Assembly: GCF_001303895.1 (NCBI RefSeq) | Contig: NZ_LJSD01000002.1 | Location: 1-64,000, forward strand | DNA: 64,000 bases | Direction: 5' to 3' | Source: Mesorhizobium sp. 1M-11 | GTDB lineage: Bacteria > Pseudomonadota > Alphaproteobacteria > Rhizobiales > Rhizobiaceae | In this document: in pieces, positions 55,020 through 63,013 of the stretch | Layout of the letters: every line of letters starts with the position of its first letter | Position numbering within the stretch: the first letter of the stretch is position 1 | Program-made: the position numbers and the translations under genes | Notes under the pieces: generated by a model | Databases searched by the model: none | What the model was told of the DNA's origin: nothing | What the model saw: the letters and a program-made list of their open reading frames with translations, nothing else

Positions 55020-55745
55020 ATGGACAAGTCTGTCAAGGAGGGTAAGGGCGCCAGTGCCGCTACCAAGGCGGCGAAAACGTCCAAGAAGGACCCGGCTTCC
55101 ACACAGCTCAAGGCAGCGCCGCTGCATCAGGATCCGCATGCAGTCCGTGATACGCGGGAAAAGGTTCTTGAAGTCGCCATTGGCCACGAAGTGCGCGCAT
55201 TCCGGAAGAAACTCGGCATAACCGTCGCCGACCTTGCCGCGACGACCAATATTTCACTTGGTATGCTGTCGAAGATCGAGAACGGTATTACATCACCTTC
55301 GCTGACAACCTTGCAGGCATTGTCGCGCGCACTTGGCGTGCCGCTCAGTTCTTTCTTCCGGCGCTTCGAGGAAGACCGCAATGCGGTCTTTGTAAAGGCT
55401 GGCGAAGGTGTCGACGTCGAAAGGCGCGGTACCCGCGCCGGCCACCAGTACAATCTGCTTGGTTATATCAGCTCGAATACAGCGGGTGTGACGGTCGAGC
55501 CCTATCTCATCACGCTGACGGAAGACTCGGATGTCTTTCCAGCCTTCCAGCATGACGGCATGGAATTTCTCTACATGCTGGAGGGCGAGGTGGTTTATCG
55601 CCACGGCAGCAATCTTTACCGGATGCTGCCCGGCGACAGCCTGTTCTTCGACGCGGACGCCCCGCATGGACCGGATGAATTGACGAAACTGCCGATCCGT
55701 TATCTGTCGATCATTTCCTACAGGCAGGGATCGGGAAGCGAATAG
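55020..55745 (+). CDS. XRE-family regulator with cupin domain
   Basis: A 241-residue regulator. A Lys/Ala-rich N-terminal tail (residues 1-50) precedes a XRE helix-turn-helix at about 55-112 (EVRAFRKKLGITVADLAATT, SLGMLSKIENGITSPSLTTL) and a cupin sensor domain at about 160-235 (FLYMLEGEVVYRHGSNLYRM). The start at 55020 is chosen because earlier ATG codons lie inside the operator array. An ATG at 54978 with AAAGGGTG ahead remains possible. Its place between the serine-cycle operon and the amine demethylase operon makes it a likely controller of both. Confidence 0.88.
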   Translation: MDKSVKEGKGASAATKAAKTSKKDPASTQLKAAPLHQDPHAVRDTREKVLEVAIGHEVRAFRKKLGITVADLAATTNISLGMLSKIENGITSPSLTTLQALSRALGVPLSSFFRRFEEDRNAVFVKAGEGVDVERRGTRAGHQYNLLGYISSNTAGVTVEPYLITLTEDSDVFPAFQHDGMEFLYMLEGEVVYRHGSNLYRMLPGDSLFFDADAPHGPDELTKLPIRYLSIISYRQGSGSE

Positions 55746-55785
55746 CGCGCCTTTCGGCGCGCTATTGCAGGGACATCGCCGGAAT

Positions 55786-56826
55786 CTAATCCGGGGTGAA
55801 ACCGGGCGAGGTGGGGGCTCCGTCGTCATATTTCGACAGCCATTCGATGACGGCCGGCCGATAGCGGGTGAGGCCCTTGTATTCGACCAGTTCGTTCGGC
55901 AGGTCACGCAGGACGCGATGGAAGCGACGTGCCCATTTCGGCACCGTCACCAGTTCCTCCATCTTGATCAGATAGCAGCGGATCGGGAAGACCAACGCGT
56001 TGGAGCGCGGCAAGCGCCAGAAGCTCTGCAACTCGACCCGCAGATGCACTTTATCGCCGACATTATCCGGCGTGACGGTGGTCCGGTCCGGTCCCCATTT
56101 GTGATAGTTTTCCGGGCTGGTGTCGAGGCGCGGGTTGATGGTCATTGTCCAGTTCAACCGCCGTGCGGGCTTGCCTTGCTGGATGTTGGTGAGGAACTTC
56201 AGCGCCCGGGTAAAAATGCCTTTTTCATGCGCCAGCGGCACAGGCGCGTGCCACTCGAAGAAGTTCATGCCGATGTCGAAATCGAGCGACCAGTCGGCCT
56301 GGGTGGTGACCATGCCGGCATCCATCCACAGATTGCCGTCGCGCTGGTCGAGGATGCAGAAATCCCCCTGACTCTGGCGCGTGATGTATTCCATCGGCCC
56401 ATAGGGCAGGGTGGAAAGGTCGCCGAAGGTGAAAGTGTCGTCGATGCCCAGCGGCCGATTGATCCAGCGCCAGCGATCGCCGTCGCGGGTCAATGTGAAA
56501 TGCTCAGGATAACCCTTGGCCTGCTCGGTCATCAAAAGTTCGAGCAGGTCCCAGCCGGCCAGCGTCATATGCGGCAGCGACTGGCAGCGCAGCGGATCTT
56601 CGGCCAGCACCTTGGCACGGTCCTGCATCTCGGAGACGTAGTGCTCATCGACATCGATGAGGTTCTCGAAGACCGTGCCTTTCGGGCCCTGCACATGCGG
56701 TTCGATGTTGACCGCATACATGTAAGCGTCTTCGTGGAACGGGAACGGAAACCGCCGGATGAATTCCGGGCTGTTCCTGAAAGTGAAATCGTCGCGGAAC
56801 GTCTCTTTCCTGAAATTGATACCCAT
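55786..56826 (-). CDS. dmmD: Heme-dependent secondary-amine N-demethylase catalytic subunit (DUF3445)
   Basis: A 346-residue DUF3445-family protein, the heme-PAS catalytic subunit of oxidative N-demethylase (dimethylamine monooxygenase). It begins MGINFRKETFRDDFTFRNSP and contains HAPVPLAHEKGIFTRALKFL and HVQGPKGTVFENLIDVDEHY. The family, described for a Pseudomonas enzyme, removes a methyl group from dimethylamine as formaldehyde. It lies last in the leftward operon after a reductase, a zinc-ribbon protein and a GcvT-like protein, which are the known partner subunits as I recall them. The subunit letter used for each varies in the literature. Confidence 0.86.
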   Translation of the reverse strand: MGINFRKETFRDDFTFRNSPEFIRRFPFPFHEDAYMYAVNIEPHVQGPKGTVFENLIDVDEHYVSEMQDRAKVLAEDPLRCQSLPHMTLAGWDLLELLMTEQAKGYPEHFTLTRDGDRWRWINRPLGIDDTFTFGDLSTLPYGPMEYITRQSQGDFCILDQRDGNLWMDAGMVTTQADWSLDFDIGMNFFEWHAPVPLAHEKGIFTRALKFLTNIQQGKPARRLNWTMTINPRLDTSPENYHKWGPDRTTVTPDNVGDKVHLRVELQSFWRLPRSNALVFPIRCYLIKMEELVTVPKWARRFHRVLRDLPNELVEYKGLTRYRPAVIEWLSKYDDGAPTSPGFTPD

Positions 56827-56908
56827 AGGTTCCTCCCTGTGGTTCGGACCGCTGGAGCGGAATGCGCCTGAGATGGAGCGATACTCCGCTCTATCTCTTC
56901 ATTTTGCC

Positions 56909-56972
56909 GCATGATCCTTGTCCGAAAAGTCTGCAACTTTTTGCTTCGCTGACCTTCGGTTCGGGATCATGC
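56909..56972. repeat. Rhizobial GCATGATCC-type inverted repeat
   Basis: GCATGATCC (56909-56917) is repeated inverted as GGATCATGC (56964-56972), with TCCGAAAAGT in between. Elements with this form are scattered widely in rhizobial intergenic DNA as I recall. Here it lies between the reductase gene and the DUF3445 gene. Confidence 0.6.
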
Positions 56973-57938
56973 TCAGCGCTCGAGCACGAGCGACTTGCCC
57001 TCGAAGCGTGACACGCAAGGCATGATCTTCTTGCCTGAGCAGTGCTCGGCTTCGGTCAGCCAGTGGTCGTTGTGTCTGAACGTCCCGTCATAGGAGACGA
57101 CATTGGTCTCGCACTGGCCGCAGACCCCGCCGCGGCACAGATAGGGTGGATCGATGCCGGCGGCTTCCATCGCCTCGAGCAGGCTCTGTTCTTCGCCGAC
57201 GCTGATCTGCATCTTGCTGAGCGCCAGCGTGACATCGAAGGGTAAGCCGGGTTGCGGCGCGGCGAAGTGTTCGTAGTGGACGGTTTCGTCCGGCCAGCCA
57301 TGAGCTGCCGCCGTCTCCCGTACCCAACGGATCATGCCGGCGGGACCGCAGACATAAAGATGGGTGCCAAGCGGCTGCGAGGTCAGAAGACGTTCGAGCG
57401 GCAGCCGCTCATTGGTATCGTCGTAGTAGATGTTGACCCGCTTGCCGTAGCGATCACGCAAAACATCGGCATAGGTGCCGAGCGCCGGCGTGCGGCAAGT
57501 GTAGTGCAGTTCGAAATTGCCGCCTTCGCCGGCGAGCTGCGCGGTCTGAGCCATGAAGGGCGTGATGCCGATTCCTCCCGCCAGCAGCAGATGTTTCCTG
57601 GCCCTGAGGTCGAGCGAGAACAGATTGACCGGATAGGAGATCACCATCTCCATGCCGCGCTTGACGCGGTTGTGCATGAACAGCGAGCCGCCCCGACCGG
57701 AATCATCGCGACGCACGCTGATCGTGTAGTCGCGCGTGTTGTGCGGCGAACTCATCAGCGAGTAGGGGTTCAGTCGCGATTTGTCGCCGTCACGCATTTC
57801 CACCACGACGTGCGCGCCGCCGGAAAAGGTCGGCAGGTCGCCGCCGTCGCTGCGCTCGAAATGAAAGCGCTTCACCAGTTCGTTGACCGCGACCACGTCG
57901 GTCACGGTGACGTTCAGTTTCGTGGTTCCTGCGCTCAC
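56973..57938 (-). CDS. dmmB: Ferredoxin-type reductase of the N-demethylase (PDR family)
   Basis: A 321-residue phthalate-dioxygenase-reductase-type flavoprotein that passes electrons from NAD(P)H. The flavin part (GGAHVVVEMRDGDKSRLNPY, HLLLAGGIGITPFMAQTAQL) is followed by a plant-type [2Fe-2S] domain with CRGGVCGQC and a later Cys in KIMPCVSRFEG. The GTG start overlaps the stop of the zinc-ribbon gene (GTGA), while a longer open frame upstream is antisense to that gene's frame. It is the electron source for the DUF3445 subunit. Confidence 0.9.
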   Translation of the reverse strand: MSAGTTKLNVTVTDVVAVNELVKRFHFERSDGGDLPTFSGGAHVVVEMRDGDKSRLNPYSLMSSPHNTRDYTISVRRDDSGRGGSLFMHNRVKRGMEMVISYPVNLFSLDLRARKHLLLAGGIGITPFMAQTAQLAGEGGNFELHYTCRTPALGTYADVLRDRYGKRVNIYYDDTNERLPLERLLTSQPLGTHLYVCGPAGMIRWVRETAAAHGWPDETVHYEHFAAPQPGLPFDVTLALSKMQISVGEEQSLLEAMEAAGIDPPYLCRGGVCGQCETNVVSYDGTFRHNDHWLTEAEHCSGKKIMPCVSRFEGKSLVLER

Positions 57939-58543
57939 CGGAAAATCTCCTCTTTCTGAGGGATCTCGCTCGGATCCTCGGCGTTGATGCACACCCCCTG
58001 GAAGGCTGCCAGGCGGCGCGAATAATGATCGCGCACCAGAAGCAACAGGCCGCAATGGGCGCAGGTGGCCGGCTGCGTGGTGACGTTCTCGGTGATGCCC
58101 TTGCAGTGGACGCACTGCACCCGGCGTGCCCAGGAGCCGCGATGTTCGGTCTGGATCGAGGAATGGTCAATGCCCGCTTCCAGCGCCACCTGCATGGCCT
58201 GGCCGATGAGCCCTTCCGTTCCCGCGAGATAGATGCGTAGCCCCATATGCGCGTTGGCGAGAGTCTGTCTGAGACGCGGGAGGGCTGCCGCGATGGAAGG
58301 CCCCTCGTAGAACTGCGCCGGTTTCAAGGCCCTGAGCGGTGCCTGAAACTGGCTCCGGCTTGTCTCCGGAATGAACATGATGTGCGCACCGGCGAAGAAA
58401 CCATCCGGTGCTTTCTTCGCCAGGTCGAGGATCGCGGACGCACCTTCGGCGTCCGCGACGAAGAGATGGTTCTTGCCGGTCTGGGGCGACAGGGTTCCGT
58501 AGACCGGGCGACTGAGGATCGTCTTTGCCGGCATCCCGTCCAA
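57935..58543 (-). CDS. dmmA: Zinc-ribbon subunit of the N-demethylase (DmmA-like)
   Basis: A 202-residue protein. The N-terminal half (LRALKPAQFYEGPSIAAALP, LRIYLAGTEGLIGQAMQVAL) recalls a nucleotide-binding module, and the C-terminal part has a Cys4 ribbon, CVHC and CAHC in RVQCVHCKGITENV and ATCAHCGLLLLV. This matches the DmmA type subunit linked to dimethylamine monooxygenase. The start is a TTG with AAGG eight bases upstream. An ATG three codons later is a good alternative. Its stop overlaps the reductase start. Confidence 0.8.
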   Translation of the reverse strand: MDGMPAKTILSRPVYGTLSPQTGKNHLFVADAEGASAILDLAKKAPDGFFAGAHIMFIPETSRSQFQAPLRALKPAQFYEGPSIAAALPRLRQTLANAHMGLRIYLAGTEGLIGQAMQVALEAGIDHSSIQTEHRGSWARRVQCVHCKGITENVTTQPATCAHCGLLLLVRDHYSRRLAAFQGVCINAEDPSEIPQKEEIFR

Positions 58544-58547
58544 TGGA

Positions 58548-59681
58548 TCAGCCTTTCGCCGTACGCTTCAGCTTCTTCGGATCGTCGAATGGCAACGCCT
58601 GCGCGGTCGCCTTCACCGATCCAGATGCATTACGGACCTCGAGGGGCGTGCCGATGATGGCGCAATCCACATCGAGGCGGGCGATGCCCATCGATTTTTT
58701 CACCAGCGGTGAATACATCGCGCAGGTGACAACACCGACCTTCTTGCCGTCGCGATAGATCGGCGCGCCTTCGTCCGCAGGCTTGGTGCCTTCCAGCACG
58801 ACGCCGAAAATCTTGAACCGCTCCTTGCCTTTGAGGCGATAGTGCTCCTCGGCGCCGCGGAAGCCGGTCTTGCCGGGGCTGACCGTGAAGTCCAGCCCAA
58901 GTTCCCACAGGGTATCGCCAGGTCCTTCGTTCTCGAAGGGGTATTTCTGCGAATTGTCGTATGGATAGAAGAGCAGGTAGCTCTCGACGCGCAGCATGTC
59001 GAGCGTGGTGAAGCGGCACGGTATGATGCCGTCGCTCTTACCCTCTTCGAGGATGCGATCCCAGATCGTCCCGGCATCCTGGCCGCGGCAGAAGATCTCA
59101 TAACCGCGCTCGCCGGTATAACCGGTGCGCGAAATCATCACCGGCAGGCCGAAAAGCTGGGTCTGCATGTGGTGGAAGTAGTTGAGGTCGCGGATGCCGG
59201 GCACATGTTTGGCCAGGTAGTCGACGGCCGTCGGACCCTGCAGCGACAGGTCATGCAAATTGTCATCGAAACGAACCGAGACGTCGCGGCCGATGGATGC
59301 CCGAGTCAGTTCTTCATGGCCGGTACCCGAGCCGTGCACAACCATCCATGAATTGGTGCTGATGCGATAGACGACGCAATCGTCGGTGAATTTTCCAGCC
59401 TCGTTGAGCATGCAGGCATAGACCGACTTGCCCGGATAGATCTTCTCGACATCGCGCGTGGTGCACAGATCTATGAGATGGGAGGCATGCGGGCCGGTGA
59501 TATGGACCTTCTTCAGGCCCGAAACGTCCATCAGGCCGGCCTTCGTGCGGATGGCGACATATTCTTCGTCGGCGTCCTTGTCATAGCTCCAGGCCGTGCC
59601 CATGCCGCTCCAGTCTTCTAACTTGGAGCCCAGGGCGCGATGACGGTCGGCCAAAGTCGAGAAACGCCAGGAAGCAGTCAT
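58548..59681 (-). CDS. GcvT-like folate-dependent subunit of the N-demethylase operon
   Basis: A 377-residue protein of the glycine-cleavage T-protein/DmdA family. Residues WSYDKDADEEYVAIRTKAGL, MDVSGLKKVHITGPHASHLI, MISRTGYTGERGYEIFCRGQ and LGLDFTVSPGKTGFRGAEEH are typical. The inferred role is to catch the formaldehyde from N-demethylation on tetrahydrofolate, giving methylene-THF. GAGGAG precedes the ATG. It is the first gene of the leftward operon, facing mgsA. DmdA-like demethylation of another methyl donor is a second possibility. Confidence 0.85.
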   Translation of the reverse strand: MTASWRFSTLADRHRALGSKLEDWSGMGTAWSYDKDADEEYVAIRTKAGLMDVSGLKKVHITGPHASHLIDLCTTRDVEKIYPGKSVYACMLNEAGKFTDDCVVYRISTNSWMVVHGSGTGHEELTRASIGRDVSVRFDDNLHDLSLQGPTAVDYLAKHVPGIRDLNYFHHMQTQLFGLPVMISRTGYTGERGYEIFCRGQDAGTIWDRILEEGKSDGIIPCRFTTLDMLRVESYLLFYPYDNSQKYPFENEGPGDTLWELGLDFTVSPGKTGFRGAEEHYRLKGKERFKIFGVVLEGTKPADEGAPIYRDGKKVGVVTCAMYSPLVKKSMGIARLDVDCAIIGTPLEVRNASGSVKATAQALPFDDPKKLKRTAKG

Positions 59682-59982
59682 GTGGGAATCCTTCTCCTCA
59701 AGGGTACCTTTGAAATGCGGCCATTCTTTTCTTATCGGCCCGCGCATTCGCCAGACACATATTGACTCGAATTCCGTCGTCTGGGCAATATCTTTGTGCA
59801 AGAAATATTACTGATAGGCAACTTTCCCTGGTTCCGACTTTAGTCCTCCCGTGAGGTCTCGGTTCCGCGGCGAGACATGGAACGGACTTTTCTGTAGGGA
59901 AAAAAACATTCATAGCAGTTGAATTCGATTTTCAAAGCTGCTAGCGTTCAATCATCGGACCGCTGCCATTGGAGGTAACGTC
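59682..59982. promoter_or_regulatory. Divergent promoter region between the N-demethylase and mgs operons
   Basis: About 300 bases, clearly AT-richer than the flanks, must carry both promoters. A TTGACT (59762-59767) with CAATAT 18 bases further on is a candidate plus-strand promoter. No GG-N10-GC sigma-54 element and no copy of the GTTTACC/GGTGAAC half site seen near the XRE-cupin gene were found. A strong GGAGG precedes mgsA. Confidence 0.5.
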
Positions 59983-60879
59983 GTGTGCGGAATTGTGGGA
60001 CTGTTCTTGAAGGACAAGACATTGGAGCCGCAACTCGGCGCCATGCTTTCTGAAATGCTGGTGATGCTGACCGACCGTGGCCCCGACAGCGCGGGCATTG
60101 CGGTTTACGGCGCGTCCACCAAGGGTAAGGCCAAGGTTACGATCCAGTCACCCTCGCCGGAGGCGGATTTTGCGGGCCTGGAAGCCGATCTCGGCAAAAA
60201 GATCGACGCCAAGGTGAAGCTGCTTGCCAAATCCACCCACGCGGTGATCGATGTGCCGGCCGACAAGGTCGAGGCTGCACGCGAAGCCATTGCGGAACTT
60301 CGTCCCTCCGTGCGCATCATGGGCGCCGGCGAAGCCATTGAGATCTACAAGGAAGTCGGCCTGCCGGTCGATGTCGTGAAGCGCTTCGACGTGACCAAGA
60401 TGACCGGCACCCACGGCATCGGCCACACCCGCATGGCAACCGAATCCGCCGTCACCACGCTCGGCGCGCATCCCTTCTCGACCGGCCCGGACGAGTGCCT
60501 TGTGCACAATGGCTCTCTGTCCAATCATAACAATCTGCGGCGCGAACTGATCCGTGAAGGAATGAAATTCGAAACCGAGAACGACACCGAGGTGGCGGCC
60601 GCCTATCTGTCCTCCAAGATCGCGCATGGCCAGAATCTCGGCCAGGCACTGGAAAGCAGCGTCAACGATCTGGACGGCTTTTTCACCTTCGTGGTCGGCA
60701 CCAAGAACGGTTTCGGGGTGGTGCGTGATGCCATCGCGTGCAAGCCGGCCGTGCTTGCCGAGACCGATCGCTACGTCGCTTTCGGCTCCGAATATCGCGC
60801 GCTGGCCAAGTTGCCTGGTATCGAGGATGCCAAGGTATGGGAGCCGGAGCCGTCAACCGTCTATTTCTGGGAGCACTGA
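59983..60879 (+). CDS. mgsA: N-methylglutamate synthase subunit A (class II glutamine amidotransferase)
   Basis: A 298-residue Ntn-type amidotransferase. The GTG start makes Met1-Cys2, and Cys2 is the expected nucleophile in CGIVGLFLKDK. The stretches DRGPDSAGIAVYG and LVHNGSLSNHNNLRRELIRE are diagnostic. The homologous part of glutamate synthase is GltB's N-terminal domain. With MgsB and MgsC it forms N-methylglutamate synthase, which joins methylamine to 2-oxoglutarate or uses gamma-glutamylmethylamide. Rhizobial glxB is the same family, so the alternative name depends on function. GGAG is 8 bases upstream. Confidence 0.88.
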   Translation: MCGIVGLFLKDKTLEPQLGAMLSEMLVMLTDRGPDSAGIAVYGASTKGKAKVTIQSPSPEADFAGLEADLGKKIDAKVKLLAKSTHAVIDVPADKVEAAREAIAELRPSVRIMGAGEAIEIYKEVGLPVDVVKRFDVTKMTGTHGIGHTRMATESAVTTLGAHPFSTGPDECLVHNGSLSNHNNLRRELIREGMKFETENDTEVAAAYLSSKIAHGQNLGQALESSVNDLDGFFTFVVGTKNGFGVVRDAIACKPAVLAETDRYVAFGSEYRALAKLPGIEDAKVWEPEPSTVYFWEH

Positions 60880-60883
60880 GCCG

Positions 60884-61621
60884 ATGAACGTGACCACTCT
60901 CGCCAAGTCGCCTCAGCGCGAAGTCAACTATGCGCCGCGCGTCTTCGACCTCGACGCAGCACCGCTGCGTGAACTCAACCTTGCTTTGCATCAGGTGACG
61001 GATGCGTCCGACGAGCCGAGCTGGGAAGTGATCAATCCGAAGGGCAGCCACGCCGTGGCCGCCGGTGTCGCACAGCCTATCGCCGTCGAGGTTCGCGGCA
61101 GCGTCGGCTATTACTGTGGCGGCATGAACGACAAGGCCAGCATCACCGTGCACGGTTCTGCGGGGCCGGGCGTCGGCGAAAACATGATGTCGGGCCAGAT
61201 CACAGTGAAGGGTGACGCCAGCCAGTACGCCGGCGCGACCGGCCGTGGCGGACTGCTGGTCATCGAGGGCAATGCCTCGTCGCGCTGCGGCATCTCGATG
61301 AAAGGCATCGACATCGTCGTGCGCGGCAATGTCGGCCACATGTCGGCCTTCATGGCGCAATCCGGCAACCTCGTCGTGCTCGGCGACGCAGGCGATGCGC
61401 TGGGTGATTCCATCTATGAAGCGCGTCTGTTCGTGCGCGGCTCAGTCAAAAGCCTCGGCGCCGACTGCATCAAGAAGGAAATGCGGCCGGAGCATATCGC
61501 CAAGTTGAAGGAACTGCTCGACCGTGCCGGCATCACCGACGTCAAGCCGGAAGAATTCACACGCTACGGATCGGCCCGTACGCTCTACAACTTCAATATC
61601 GACAACGCCGACGCGTACTGA
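60884..61621 (+). CDS. mgsB: N-methylglutamate synthase subunit B (GltB C-terminal-like)
   Basis: A 245-residue protein similar to the right-handed beta-helix C-terminal domain of glutamate synthase. Repeats such as GSVGYYCGGMNDKASITVHG, GPGVGENMMSGQITVKGDAS and GNVGHMSAFMAQSGNLVVLG build the helix. The start was set at the ATG five bases after mgsA, since the open frame continues upstream inside mgsA. It is named mgsB by its place and family. The rhizobial counterpart is glxC. Confidence 0.88.
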   Translation: MNVTTLAKSPQREVNYAPRVFDLDAAPLRELNLALHQVTDASDEPSWEVINPKGSHAVAAGVAQPIAVEVRGSVGYYCGGMNDKASITVHGSAGPGVGENMMSGQITVKGDASQYAGATGRGGLLVIEGNASSRCGISMKGIDIVVRGNVGHMSAFMAQSGNLVVLGDAGDALGDSIYEARLFVRGSVKSLGADCIKKEMRPEHIAKLKELLDRAGITDVKPEEFTRYGSARTLYNFNIDNADAY

Positions 61622-61633
61622 GGGGACGCCTAA

Positions 61634-62962
61634 ATGACATATCATAATCCTCCGACGACGCCTCGCAGGTCGGCTACGTTCGATGACTATACGATGTCGG
61701 AGATCCGCCGTGCGGCGGCGACAGGCATCTATGACATCCGCGGCTCTGGCGCCAAGCGCAAGCTGCCGCATTTCGACGACCTGCTGTTTCTCGGCGCTTC
61801 GATCTCGCGCTATCCGCTGGAAGGTTACCGCGAGCGTTGCGACACCAGCGTCGTACTGGGCGCCCGTCATGCGAAGAAGCCGATCGAACTGAAGATCCCG
61901 ATCACCATTGCCGGCATGAGCTTCGGCTCGCTGTCGGGACCGGCCAAAGAAGCGCTCGGCCGTGGGGCGACGATCGCCGGCACCTCGACGACCACCGGCG
62001 ACGGTGGCATGACGGAGGAAGAGCGCGGCCATTCGCAGACACTCGTCTATCAGTACCTGCCGTCGCGCTACGGCATGAACCCGCGTGATCTGCGCCGTGC
62101 CGACGCGATCGAGATCGTTGTCGGCCAGGGCGCCAAGCCCGGCGGCGGCGGCATGCTGCTCGGCCAGAAGATCTCCGACCGCGTCGCCGAGATGCGCACG
62201 CTGCCCAAGGGCATCGACCAGCGCTCGGCCTGCCGTCACCCCGATTGGACCGGCCCGGACGATCTCGAAATCAAGATCCTGGAACTGCGCGAGATCACCG
62301 ACTGGGAGAAACCAATCTATGTGAAGGTCGGCGGTGCGCGACCCTACTACGACACGGCTCTTGCCGTGAAGGCAGGCGCAGATGTGGTGGTGCTCGACGG
62401 CATGCAGGGCGGCACTGCGGCAACGCAGGAAGTGTTCATCGAACATGTCGGCCAGCCGACGCTCGCCTGCATTCGGCCTGCGGTGAAGGCGCTGCAGGAT
62501 CTCGGCATGCATCGCAAGGTGCAGCTCATCGTCTCCGGCGGTATCCGCAATGGCGCCGATGTGGCCAAGGCACTGGCGCTGGGCGCCGATGCGGTCTCGA
62601 TCGGTACGGCCGCGCTGATCGCGCTGGGCGACAACGATCCGCGCTGGGAAGACGAATACCAGAAGCTCGGTACCACGGCTGGTGCCTATGACGACTGGCA
62701 CGAGGGCAAGGATCCCGCCGGCATCACCACCCAGGACGCAGAGCTGATGAAGCGTGTCGATCCGATCGCCGCCGGCCGGCGTCTGGCGAATTATCTCAAA
62801 GTGATGACGCTGGAGGCACAGACGATCGCCCGCGCCTGCGGCAAAAATCACGTACACAACCTGGAGCCGGAGGATCTCTGCGCCCTGACAATCGAATCCG
62901 CGGCCATGGCTGGCGTTCCGCTCGCCGGCACCGGCTGGATACCGGGAAAGGGCAGCTTCTAG
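61634..62962 (+). CDS. mgsC: N-methylglutamate synthase subunit C (FMN-binding GltS-like)
   Basis: A 442-residue FMN enzyme homologous to the central synthase domain of glutamate synthase. The stretches KIPITIAGMSFGSLSGPAKE, TTGDGGMTEEERGHSQTLVY, AKPGGGGMLLGQKISDRVAE and IVSGGIRNGADVAKALALGA are typical. It performs the reductive synthase step with the ammonia or methylamine delivered by the other subunits. It follows mgsB by 12 bases and precedes the glutamine-synthetase-family gene by 51 bases. The rhizobial counterpart is glxD. Confidence 0.9.
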   Translation: MTYHNPPTTPRRSATFDDYTMSEIRRAAATGIYDIRGSGAKRKLPHFDDLLFLGASISRYPLEGYRERCDTSVVLGARHAKKPIELKIPITIAGMSFGSLSGPAKEALGRGATIAGTSTTTGDGGMTEEERGHSQTLVYQYLPSRYGMNPRDLRRADAIEIVVGQGAKPGGGGMLLGQKISDRVAEMRTLPKGIDQRSACRHPDWTGPDDLEIKILELREITDWEKPIYVKVGGARPYYDTALAVKAGADVVVLDGMQGGTAATQEVFIEHVGQPTLACIRPAVKALQDLGMHRKVQLIVSGGIRNGADVAKALALGADAVSIGTAALIALGDNDPRWEDEYQKLGTTAGAYDDWHEGKDPAGITTQDAELMKRVDPIAAGRRLANYLKVMTLEAQTIARACGKNHVHNLEPEDLCALTIESAAMAGVPLAGTGWIPGKGSF

Positions 62963-63013
62963 GCAATTTCTTCGATCAACCAAACAACAAGAAGAACAAC
63001 CCAGGGGAAAACA

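Noticed and set aside
59682..59982. Sigma-54 promoter for the N-demethylase or mgs operon
   Set aside because: Both strands were scanned for GG-N10-GC. Only weak partial matches such as TTGCAC-N5-TATTGC were seen, without the required GG.
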